From: Harmothoe impar
Taxonomy: Eukaryota; Annelida; Polychaeta; Phyllodocida; Polynoidae
Direction: 5' to 3'
Length of the DNA: 64,000 nt
NCBI GenBank assembly: GCA_947462335.1
Contig: OX381717.1
Span: forward strand, 21,009,166 to 21,073,165
Positions 23,561 through 34,200 of this stretch are shown one piece after another. Both the position numbers and the translations under genes were made by a program. Each line of letters starts with the position of its first letter. Position 1 is the stretch's first letter. The notes under the pieces are model-generated. The model was not told where the DNA came from, searched no databases, and saw only the letters and a list, made by a program, of their open reading frames with translations.

Positions 23561-24670
23561 GGCATTTTTGAAAATTGGCCAATGGGCCAATGGGCCAATA
23601 TTCTACCGTTCTCATGCAGGCTTGTGGTCTCATTGGATCCAGTGAATGCCCACATAAACATACTCCATTCCATTGAGAAAAGATAGCTGTCACAGGGGGC
23701 CAGTCACAGGGGGCCAGTCACAGGGGCCAGTCACAGGGGCCAGTCACAGGGGCCAGTTACAGCAGCCAAATGGCCACTCAACAGGCAAATTGACCACTCA
23801 ACAGGCAGCTATCACCTAGCATCCTATATAACAATATGTTGAGTCTCAATGTTAAAGGATACCTGTCATGCTTTTTTACCGGGCCAAAGGGCCAATTTCT
23901 TGGGAAAGGGCCACTAGACAGGGGCCAATGGGCAAGGATGTCGTTATCCCAAGGCCAGTTATCATGCGGTCCACTTACCCGGTGTAAATTTCCACACAGG
24001 ATCCTATAAATTGCCACATGTAGTGCATCCCAATGCTAAAGGATAGCTGTCACAAGTTGGCATTCATCAGCTTGACAGTCACAGTGAGTTTTTCATTTTG
24101 AAAAAAGTTCTTTTTTTTCTGAAGACGAAAAAAAAAAAATCTTTGAAAAAAAACGTCACTTAGAAAAAAAAACATCACTTTGAAAAAAAAAAACTCCACT
24201 TTGAAGAAAAAAAACTTCACTTTGAAAAAAAACACTTCACTTTGAAAAAAAAACTCCACTTTGAAAAAAACAACTCCACTTTGAAAAAAAAAACTTCACT
24301 TTGAAAAAAAAAACTTCACTTTGAAAAAAAAATTTCACTTTGAAAAAAATAATTTTATTTTTTGATTATTTTTTTACGTGAGCCTCCTGGGCCACCATAT
24401 TATGGAGCTATATTGGATAATTTTTTGCTCTGTACATATTTTCACGGATTTTAAAATCCGCGAAATCCACGAAAATATGTAAATGCGAAATAAAATACGT
24501 TTACAGCATCTGCTGAATCCCAGTATCTCGCCAACTCCTAATGTGGCACAGGAGGTACATACATCTTGTATAAGAACCATAATAACTTGATCAGTCAAGG
24601 TGTCTGGTCTGAATACAGAGCTTCTTTAGAAACCATGTGAACCTGACAAATACACAATGCCAATTATATT

Positions 24671-24895
24671 ACCGTAAATTCTCGCGTAGAAGCCGCGGCT
24701 TGTACACGAGTCAGACTCAGCTTTCTTTTGATACCAAACATGCCTATATAGGGTGCGGCTTATACGAGAGTTTTTATTAGTATACTACAGTACCAAAATC
24801 GCAATATTCAGACCCCCTCTGCGGCTTATATAATTTGTCAAAGTTAGGGGTGCGGCTTATACGCGAGTTAGGCTTATACGCGAGAATTTATGGTA
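24671..24895. mobile_element. MITE with TACCGTAAATTCTCGCG ends, copy 1
   Basis: The left end TACCGTAAATTCTCGCGTA and the right end CGCGAGAATTTATGGTA are inverted. Inside, GCGGCTTATACGCGAG-type words repeat. A 70 bp relic is at 28350-28425 and a diverged copy at 55439-55663. Confidence 0.8.
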
Positions 24896-24947
24896 TATAT
24901 TCAAAACCATACCTGTGACGCATTCTGATCCTTGCATTGAAACAGTA

Positions 24948-25090
24948 TCCCAGTAAACAAAAAAACGTTATACAACATTTTATAACGTTATATAACATTT
25001 CTCCAAGGCTCCTTCCTATGGCATAACGTTATTATAGAGTTTTAAAACGTTATGTGACGTAAAATAACGTGTTTTTTTTGTTAGCTGGGA
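24948..25090. mobile_element. Small MITE with AACGTTATA words, copy 1
   Basis: Ends TCCCAGTAAACAA and TTGTTAGCTGGGA are inverted. The inside is made of ACGTTATATAACG-like palindromes. A second copy is at 56072-56199. Confidence 0.7.
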
Positions 25091-27588
25091 TGAATTAGGG
25101 AATAAAAATAACAGTACGGGTCCTTTGTTATCATTCATTATAAGATGTTTCACTCCCAGTAATACACGTATACCATATTGAACGTAAAAAGCGCCCAGGG
25201 CATTTAAAAACGATATTTTCAGTGAAAATATCGGCCTCAATTATCCATTTTAATAACCGCCCCCCATGGCTGTGTTATACAAACTACTGGGGCACCCCAG
25301 TGGCTCCTACAACTAGTACAAGGCTTTTATTGACACATGTATCTTCATACTTGGCTTGACCTTGACACCTGTACAGGTGTTAGGTGCTCCATGTCACGCA
25401 AAGGCGTGAAAAAACTGTAGCAAATTCTTAGGAAAAACAAAAAAATATATCTTGAAAAAATCTGAAAAAGGGGGTGCGCTTATTAGGGGAAGGGCGCTTA
25501 TCAAGTTGAATACGGTAATCAAAACTAGGGTGTGGCACAGAGGAGGTGTGAAGCGACCTGACAAGGTGTGGAGAAAAAGGGAACTAAAGTGTCTAGGTCC
25601 CATGGACCTAACCATAACAGGTCATGCATAATAACCTCATACTGCAACAGTACTACATATGGCAGTTATTCTATTGGTGCAGTCACACTATTTAGGAACT
25701 CTTACATCGTTCTGCTATAATTTTGGAGATGTGTAAGCTTAAACATATGCAGAATACTCACATGACATTTTCTCTTTTGAAGCCCTAAGGTTAGCTAACT
25801 TTGAACATGTCCTACACACTTATTAGGGGAGGTATTTTTAACATGTTGCTGAAAATGAATAGCCAGATGTGTAATGTCCAATAAGCAGACCGGAGACGCA
25901 GAGGAGACAATTACATTTAGATGAAAATCATTTATACATCCAACTACACATATGGAGTATCTGTGGTCCCTGCCCCATAGAACTTGTATGCAAATTTAGT
26001 TCCTCTGACTATCAAAAGGGGTCAGTAGTGTGCTGCTGAAGGCTTCATTTGGTTCCATGTGCCTTTTCACACATAGCACAGAGAACCAGTTATGCATTGT
26101 TTCCCCTCCAGCCGTCAGGGCGCTTACTTCCTCCTCTGGGTGTGGCAGGTTAAATGTGTTGTAGTTTATCACAGTAGTTCTGCTTACTCCCTGCAGGTGG
26201 CACGTGTTACTGCCGTGCGTAGTACCGCATCGAGCCACAAGACAGCGCACCTGTCCGTCACATTGGAAACTTCCCCTTGTTCCTCAGTCAACCAACAGCA
26301 TCCATAGAAGAAACACTTTTCCCTGTGGTCATGTTTTCAAAATTTTAATTTTTCAGATTTTTTAGAATGGAATTTTCAGGATTTTTTTTGGCTTTTTTTT
26401 ACTCTAGTTAGTAGTAATTATTATAAATTATTGTCAATAATTATCTTGTTATTTATATTTTTATCTTGATATTGTATGGGCCACCTGTGTTGTGCTAGTT
26501 TTGCCGAATAAAGTGGATTTTGTAAACTGTGGTATACATGTACTTCAGTTGTAAAGTCAGGGCTTATTGTATGGTGCAAGACTGGCACCTATGTTCCTCC
26601 AAACTAATGTCTCATTTGTCCTTTCACATGTATCACAGCATTTATTGTACTTAACAATAATCAATATCATTTGTTGTCTCTATGGTAACCATTTTTCATA
26701 GTAACCATATAGTTATTATTAATGGTATAACTAATGTAGCAACCGAGACTTGTGTTATAAAATGGATAAACAGATAATTTCCATACTTTCCTTTGAATAG
26801 TGAGCATGGCTGCCCACTTTTTACCTTTCCATATTGATAATAAATCACCCGTTTTAACTAAATGGGTCGGAACTCGCAGATACAAAATGTTCTGATATTA
26901 GCACTAGATTCGTATACAGCTTATCGAGAGCTTTCATTTAACATAATATGACGAGTAGTATATTGCCCGATATTCACTCTTAGGCGATATTTTTGATACT
27001 TTTTTGTTGATTTAAATGGAAATTAATTAAAATAAGATAATTAACATTTAAATTAGATATTAACTATATCATACAATACAATTGTAAATCACATGGCCAT
27101 CATTTTGGGAAAATGGGATTAGAAAATAGGTTTTTCAACTTAGTTTACCAGAAGATAACTATTCATGAAGGTGTTGTGATCTGTTTTATCACATTGAGTG
27201 GTATCCTGTCTGTCATAAATCAACACTAAATTTATCCTGACTTCTGAATGTCCAATGGCTAAAGGAAGTTGATATATTCATATATTATATTTTGAACAGG
27301 TCGTTAAATTGGCCTCAGGTATCTGATGGGTATTCGATAGCACCAGTGATGGGACATTAATACGTTCGAGCATACATGTATGCAGGTTGCCTAAATAGTC
27401 AATTTAAAACAATACCCCCGTGCGATTTTTTCACATTAATCCCAATAACTACTGATCATGACTGTAAGCGCAAGAAGGCTATTCAGATGACATCGACTTT
27501 TAAGAGGGCCGCTCGGGCCACACCTATATCACTTCTAGCAACTGTCATAATATTGATCATGTAGCGAGCTGATTTACCTCTCATGAAA
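25091..27588. other. No gene seen
   Basis: Upstream of the lectin gene. The ORF at 25996-26250 (minus) is moderately GC-rich but shows no family resemblance and no splice partners. The rest is AT-rich with a hairpin-poor, repeat-poor appearance. Confidence 0.4.
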
Positions 27589-27770
27589 TATAAATAACAG
27601 TCTCTCAGTATCTCCTTCCTGAATCCCATAAAACTTCACAATGTATAATTGAACGGACAAGTCAGTGCTGGAATTGTTGCTCACATGTTAGTTGTGCGGT
27701 AAGAGGAGACTTGGACATCCCCTTCTCTGGACGACCGCAGCAGTCGATCTGACTGAAGGAGAATCAAAAA
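27589..27770 (+). promoter_or_regulatory. Candidate promoter and 5' non-coding exon of the lectin gene
   Basis: TATAAATA at 27589-27596 is followed about 175 bases later by a donor (CAAAAA then GTAAGG at 27771). The first coding exon of the lectin gene begins with an acceptor (CAG at 28218-28220), so a leader exon upstream is required and this is the best candidate. Inferred from signals only. Confidence 0.4.
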
Positions 27771-27904
27771 GTAAGGTACTGAATTAGATTATGTTATTGA
27801 TTTATTGGGAAGAGAGAATGTAAAGAGCAGGTTGGATCAGCACAAGTCGGTAAGGGCAGAAATTCGTTATCATGTGTAATTATGTGCTTTAAGATGGTAT
27901 AGGC

Positions 27905-28141
27905 AATCATGTTTCCCTTTCTCCCTCCCTCCTTTCATCCCACCCCCCCCCCCCCCTCTATCCCTCATTCACTCCCTCCCTCCCTCACTCCCTCACTTCC
28001 TCACTCCCTCACTCCTCACTCCTTCACTCCTTCACTCCCTCACTCCCTCCCTCACTCACTCACTCACTCACTCACTCACTCACTCACTCACTCCCTCACT
28101 CACTCACTCACTCCCTCCCCATCTCCCTCCCTCACACTCAA
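27905..28141. repeat. CTCA/CCCTCACT microsatellite
   Basis: Runs of CCCTCACT then pure ACTC units. It lies in the putative first intron of the lectin gene, about 80 bp before the acceptor of coding exon 1. Confidence 0.95.
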
Positions 28142-28225
28142 CATCTAGCATTGTAATTCTACTAACAATAACTGGTCATGGTGGCATGTTATCAAGGTAT
28201 TCTTGTTATTTAGATACCAGTGATA

Positions 28226-31200
28226 ATGGCGTCACACCTGGGAGACCACAGTGATGTACTCCACAGAACACTGACGGCCATTGTCATACTCCTCCTCGTA
28301 CACACCCAATGCATAGGTAACTTCCAACAATTACACTACCTCTACGCTAGCAAGACTCAGCTTTCATTTGATACCAAACATGCCTGTATAGGGTGCGGCT
28401 AATATAAGAGGTTTTATATTATATTATATTGCAGGACTAAATTTGCATTTTTTATGCTTTTATAATGTTGATGAACCCAGGATGAAATCGTTTCTCACCC
28501 ATATATATGGGACCGCTCTCTGGACGTTACCATCAAAAATTGTAAAGATATAAAATAATCAGATATACAGTAAATAATTGACCACTATACCATGACGCAG
28601 TGGGCATGCTGTGTGTTGTTATGTAGTAGTTAAACTACCCGTGCGGTAACTAAACAACATTGAATTATTCATTATTCACTTCACATCATACCTCCGTAGG
28701 TTGCCAATCAATAAAACTAGGTGTATAACATATGACACAAATCAGAAAAGGAGCTGATTCTCACATCCACTTTATTTGCCCAAAACAAAATTCTAAATAA
28801 GTTAAATCAGTTTATTTAAGTAGGCCTATCTAATCTGTTAAACGCTGTAATATTATAGGTAATACCAGAAGATTTGACAAAGCCACTTAAGGTGGGTCAA
28901 TGTGATGTCATTTCCGTTCACTGCGCAGCTTTCTGCGCAGGTACATGGTGTAGTTTAACCATAGATCACCAGGGGATCTTTGTGTCATATTGGAACAAGT
29001 TATATCAAATTGTCTTAAAATGGACAAAGCTGTTGCCCGTCCCGGGCTAGAACCATCAACCTTTGGGTATGAAGGCATGCATTCTACCACTGTGCTATGG
29101 AGTCTGTGGTGCTGGCCCCCATTCAGAAGTCATACATAACTCGCCCCTAGTATATTTCTACTTCCTTTCAACTTTTTCTTTTCAATGAACAAAAAATCAA
29201 GAAATATGCCCGGGACCATATGTTCAAAAGGGATTCTCTAGAGAGAGAACATTGAAAACTATATCCTAAGAGAGTTGTATAGATATTTAGCTACTTTTCA
29301 ATACTATTTTATGTACATATGTGGCAAACCACTATATGCTCCTATTATATGAAACATTAACTTAAGGCTTGAATATCTCAGAAAACAGCCCGGGACCCTC
29401 GTATTTTCTCAGCTTTGTTGGAAAGTGTATGCTATTATGGTCTTATGCTGAAAACCTGATGAAAATCTAGCTACTTTTACACCAAGGCATTGACCCACCT
29501 TAAAGTAAACTAAATTGAAAAGAATAGTTGTTGGTCATTACTCTAACTATCATGTGGTGAGCATTATCTCTGTTCATTATAAATGACCAACGTAATCCTG
29601 TGGTATGTTTAAGTGTAAAACGTTTTTTAAATGGTGTTGTATTACTGGAGAAATTGGAGGGGTTTAACTGCCTTTTTACAGGGTTCAACGGTAAAATCTA
29701 ACTTACATTTTTTTCAGCTTCTGAGTGTTTTGTTGAAAACCCTTTGCTGAATAAGGCACTGAGTAAGACGACATACGCCTCCTCCCCGACTAGCCCGGCT
29801 AGTCTCACCACCGACGGGGTGCGGTCAGAGTATGACAGTAAGTTAAAGATACAATATCAGTTAAAACACCCCAGAATCAAGTTATATAGAATAACATTGA
29901 AATTTCTTTCCTTAACCATCTTCCTAGTGTTTGACATAATTCGTTATAGCCCGGACTCCACTAGGGCGGCACAGGTACCTGCGAAACGAGTCGATCCTTT
30001 TTTATGTTTTGATTTTCACATTCTGTTTCATTCGCCTCATTTCGCTTCATTTCACGACAGTGTCGCCCTGATTGTCGCCTTGTTCCTGCTGATATCTAGG
30101 GCGACACTGCCGCGAAATGAAGCGAAATGAGGCGAAATGAAGCAGAATGTGAAGATCAAAACATAAAAAAGGATCGCCTCTTTTCGCAGGTACCTGTGCC
30201 GCCCTAGTGGAGCCCAGGCTTATGGTATCAATATTATATTGTAGGTAGGCAGGGACTGAGTACAGCGTTAATATTTAGGTTGTGTGATGTGATTGCATGG
30301 CAGAGCATGGTTAACACAATGGTGAACCCCTAATAGGTCTTGATTTCTGCCCGCTGACAGCTATTTATATGTGACAATTTATTGTATTTTCATTATGCTA
30401 AAGGATCGCTGGGAGCCTCCAAACTTGCTATGGCGGTATACAATTGTACAGATCATGTGATCAACCTAAAATTAGCTTATAGTAACTTTAACCCTATTAA
30501 GGTCAAATGCAGTTCCAGAGAGTAACTTGCAAGTGCGGCATGCAAGTAGCATGTGGAATCTCCCCTACTGAAGGGTTGGCATGATGCATTCAAGCAGACT
30601 TGAGGTGGCTGTCTAGAATGGATTAAAAGTTTTTGAATTTCTACGAAAATGTTTCTCCAGGTTCTTTGCATAATTCTCAACCTAATAACAAAAAGAAATA
30701 TTGGTGGTCCCTAGCTACTTTTTTAAATATGGAATTTTGAAGATTAAAAGTATTCCCTAAGATCAAAGACGGAAAATAGTTTCAATCAAAAGTGGTAAAG
30801 GTTTTTGACTAATGCTTAAACTCCCACAAAACATCCATACCATCATTTCCAAATTAATCAAAGTAATTTCAACATAGGGTCCTATGTATTACTTTAGTTT
30901 TTTTTTATCGCTTTGCCATGAGGCCCTTACTTAAAGCGTTCTAATGAAAGAGCCCTATGCTTAGTGATACCTTCAGTGCCAATTCTAAGATAATGTTAAT
31001 ACATCATGGTATACACTTCATGTTTTTGGTATCCTCATTGAGTATATTGAAGGGTCAGCTGTAATTAGGAAGGAGACAGAACTCGTTAAGTACAGTTGAA
31101 CCGGAGATACTTTATTGCCCTGGCTCTCCTTGGCCACACCAGCTAAGTCTTGTTCGAGATCCTCTCTGCTTCGCGAGCCAACCCAGACTGACTGAACCCT

Positions 31201-34200
31201 CCATCCCCCTCTTCCTTATATAGGTTGATGACATTTCTCTTTCGCCGGAGACGTTCCATCCTGGGCGCCCACGAACTTCGCCGATGCCCCCGTTTCGAAC
31301 ATCTCCGCGTCAGAGAGGATTCTGCCGGCTCCACCGTTATTTAGCAGCGGAGCCAGCCGTCTCCTCCCCCGTCTGGCGTAGTAACTACTAACTTGTATAC
31401 AACCCACGCCGGGGCGGCGGAGGGGGTCTGTGAACCCACAGCCCTCCCCCCTCTGTCGCCGCTACAATATATTCCATATTGCAGGTACCTGCATGGATAC
31501 AGCGGTTCAGGATAACCCTTGGCTGGTTGTGGAATTGCAGGAGATGACAGCAGTCAGTACTGTGGTGCTGACAGCCATTACTCCTTATTTAGGTAAGGGG
31601 AATTTTTTCCTGACCTGACTTTTTAACAAGTACCCTGTCAGACTTCGGGGGAATCTTGAAAAATGTCTTTAATTTCAAGTTTTTTATATTATATTTATAT
31701 CTCCCTATGTCATTAACAACTGGGCACCGCACCCCTCCTTATTTAGGTAAGGTCTCAATAGCACAGTTACAGTTTAATTTTTCTATTTTTCTTCTTCTTT
31801 TCATTTCATTTCAGAATCACTTTCTTTTTTACGAAATCACATTTTGGCTCTCATGGGCCACTGTACGCAGTGTAACTTGTCCTGTCATTTTACCGACCAG
31901 AGACACTTTTCATTTCTAGGCCATTCCCTAGGCCACAATATCAACCATGCATATCCACCGCAAGCTGAAATATGAATAGTGAGTGGACAGGATTCATTTA
32001 CTATTCATTCATAGTTAGCGATATAGTGGGGTACCTTAGCTCCCAGTATGTGGATGATCATTCATTTTGTGATGGAAGCATATAAATAGGTCCCAACATA
32101 GTTTGTAGGGGACTTTTTCATTTCAGGATGGGAGGCACCTGGAATTTTGAATTATTAGGTCACTTTTGATCATCTAAAACTAGGTCAGAATGGAAAGCTA
32201 TGAATTCTATATCAATTCTTAAAACAGACTAAGCTATGTTGAAAAACATTGGATTTTGAATTTGAATCTATCCCCATATATGACTGAAGTCCCCTAATTG
32301 TCTAAGTTAGATAAACTAACTTATTTCAACCTCATTTGCATGATTTGCATATGTGTGCTCTAAATCTAGATCACAAATTTGACATGCTTAAAGGGCATAA
32401 CACCCAGTCATCATATACTTTGATAGGTGCATTTTCAGCAAAAAATGGGAGCCACCTGGAATTTTTAATTGTAAGGCCATTTTAGACTATATAAAAACTA
32501 GATCAAGTTGCAAAGCTCTAAATTCTGTAAATTTTATAGCAGACTCTCATATTCTAAATACTGAATACATGCAAATGAAATGCAGCCCCATATATTCTAA
32601 TATGAAAATATGGACCTACATTTACCTGATTTGCATGACTCAATTTGCATGACTCAATTTGCATGTATTCAAAATAGGAGAATCTGCCTTAAAAAGCAAA
32701 ATAGATATTAGGACTTTTAAATTTGACCTAGATTCAGATGGTCCAAATGACCTAATATTCAAAATTCCAGGTCCTCCCATTTCCTCGTCAATACGCACCT
32801 ATGAAATATTGTTATTATGTAATGTTGCCTTGATAGTATGCATTTAAACTAAATCAAACTTGTGATCTAGACTTGCATGAATATGCAAATTATGCAAATG
32901 AAGTTCAAGTAGGTCAGTATATTTTAATTAGACACTTTGAGGACTTAGGGCACATACATAGGGCTGCATTCAAATTGAAAATTCAATGTAATCAACCTAG
33001 GAGAGTCTGCAATATAAATTGTGGAGCATTAAAATTTGACCTAGATTTAGACGGTCAAAAGTGACCTAAGGATTCAAAATTCCAGGTGCCTCTCATTTTG
33101 TTGCCAAAAAGGGATTAATCAAGGCATATGTTGACTAGCTTTTGTGCCTTTTTAACCAATTTAAACTTGTGATACCGTCTTGGAGCTCAAATATGCAAAT
33201 TATGCAAATGAGGTTGAAATAGGTTAGTTTATCTAGATTAGATGAGTGGAGCACTTAGAACCTCTATGGGGCTGTGCTCTAATTTGGAAGTTAATATCAT
33301 TTGATAGAGGATGGTCCATTTTAAAAAACAATAGAAAATTCACCAATTTTTAAATGGCTGATAAAATAAAATCAAAATTCCAGGTGCCTCCGATCTTTAT
33401 ATGATAGAATATCATACAAAGTATGTCTGGACCAAATAATATGCTTCTATCACAAAATGAACGATCATATTGCTAAGGAACCCCACTAAGACTCTCATTG
33501 TAGGCTTGTTTAAGCATGCATGGTAGCAGTCTCGGGCCTTGACTAAGTATACCGTTTTGGGGATTACTTATGTAACTTTTAACGGTCTCAGGGGCAAGTC
33601 ATGAAAATAAAGGTTGCAACCAGCATATTTAAAGGCCATTCACAACCTCGTTAGAAATGATCTAGGATTTCAGATCATTTTCTTCACATTAGAATTCCTG
33701 CCCTGGTGATGGAATTGGAACAGGATTCTGATCAAGGCTGGCATGGTAGTAGACCAGCTGAGACTACGTAGTAACGCAAGAGGAGAGCTTCAATGTGAAA
33801 GAGCTTCTAAAGTTCATCCCCAGTCCACCCCAGATTGACCGTTTCAAACTCGGGTTGCCATTAGGTTATGGTCCTAAAAGTCCAAAGGGGGGCAAATTCG
33901 CTTTATACTTTGTGTTAAACAGTGGGGAAAAAGAAATCTATTGAATGGAATACTTATTGCTATTTATGTCTGATTTTACAGCCACAGATCAGTACCAGAT
34001 CCTGGTAGGAGACACATTTGATGCAGCTACATTTAACCCATTGACATCTGGTTATGAGCCATGCATCTCCCGTCCTGTCAGTATGGTGCAGTTTGTGTTT
34101 GAGTATGTTCAGTGTGAAAGGACACTGGTTGGACGTTACATCCTTATCTTCAGGCAGGAAAACACCAACCTCCGTGTCTGTGAGGTTGAAGTCTATGCGG

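Larger units (their letters stand above)
21781..24399. mobile_element. 2.6 kb fold-back element
   Basis: TATGGTGGTCCAGGAGGCTC at the left end is matched in inverse at 24380-24399, and the two arms of about 1.3 kb mirror each other throughout. From the outside in, each arm has about ten units of poly-T plus CAAAGTGAAG, a unique stretch, a run of GTGACTGGCCCC units, and a long array of about 55 bp units built on AATTTGGCGAGAAAATGG and GTCGATTTTT. The axis is near 23090. The design matches fold-back (Foldback/TU type) elements. No protein is encoded; ORFs across it are repeats. Confidence 0.85.
21676..24506. mobile_element. MITE (CTGTAAAC..GTTTACAG) split by a fold-back insertion
   Basis: The left piece is 21676-21780 and the right piece 24400-24506. 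Joined, they follow the order of the intact copy at 7401-7602: TACATATTTTCGC, AAATTTTCGCGGATTTGCTT, a central ATTGGATAATT, TACATATTTTC and GTTTACAG. It is older than the element inside it. Confidence 0.7.

Noticed and set aside
24050..24259. ORF of Phe/Val/Lys repeats
   Set aside because: It is the poly-T/CAAAGTGAAG array in the arm of the fold-back element.
25996..26250. 84 aa minus-strand ORF with a fairly natural composition
   Set aside because: I find no recognisable motif, no splice sites in matching phase and no neighbouring exons. Left unassigned.
31143..31407. Two minus-strand 63 aa ORFs in GC-rich sequence
   Set aside because: They lie entirely within the solo LTR and overlap in different frames.
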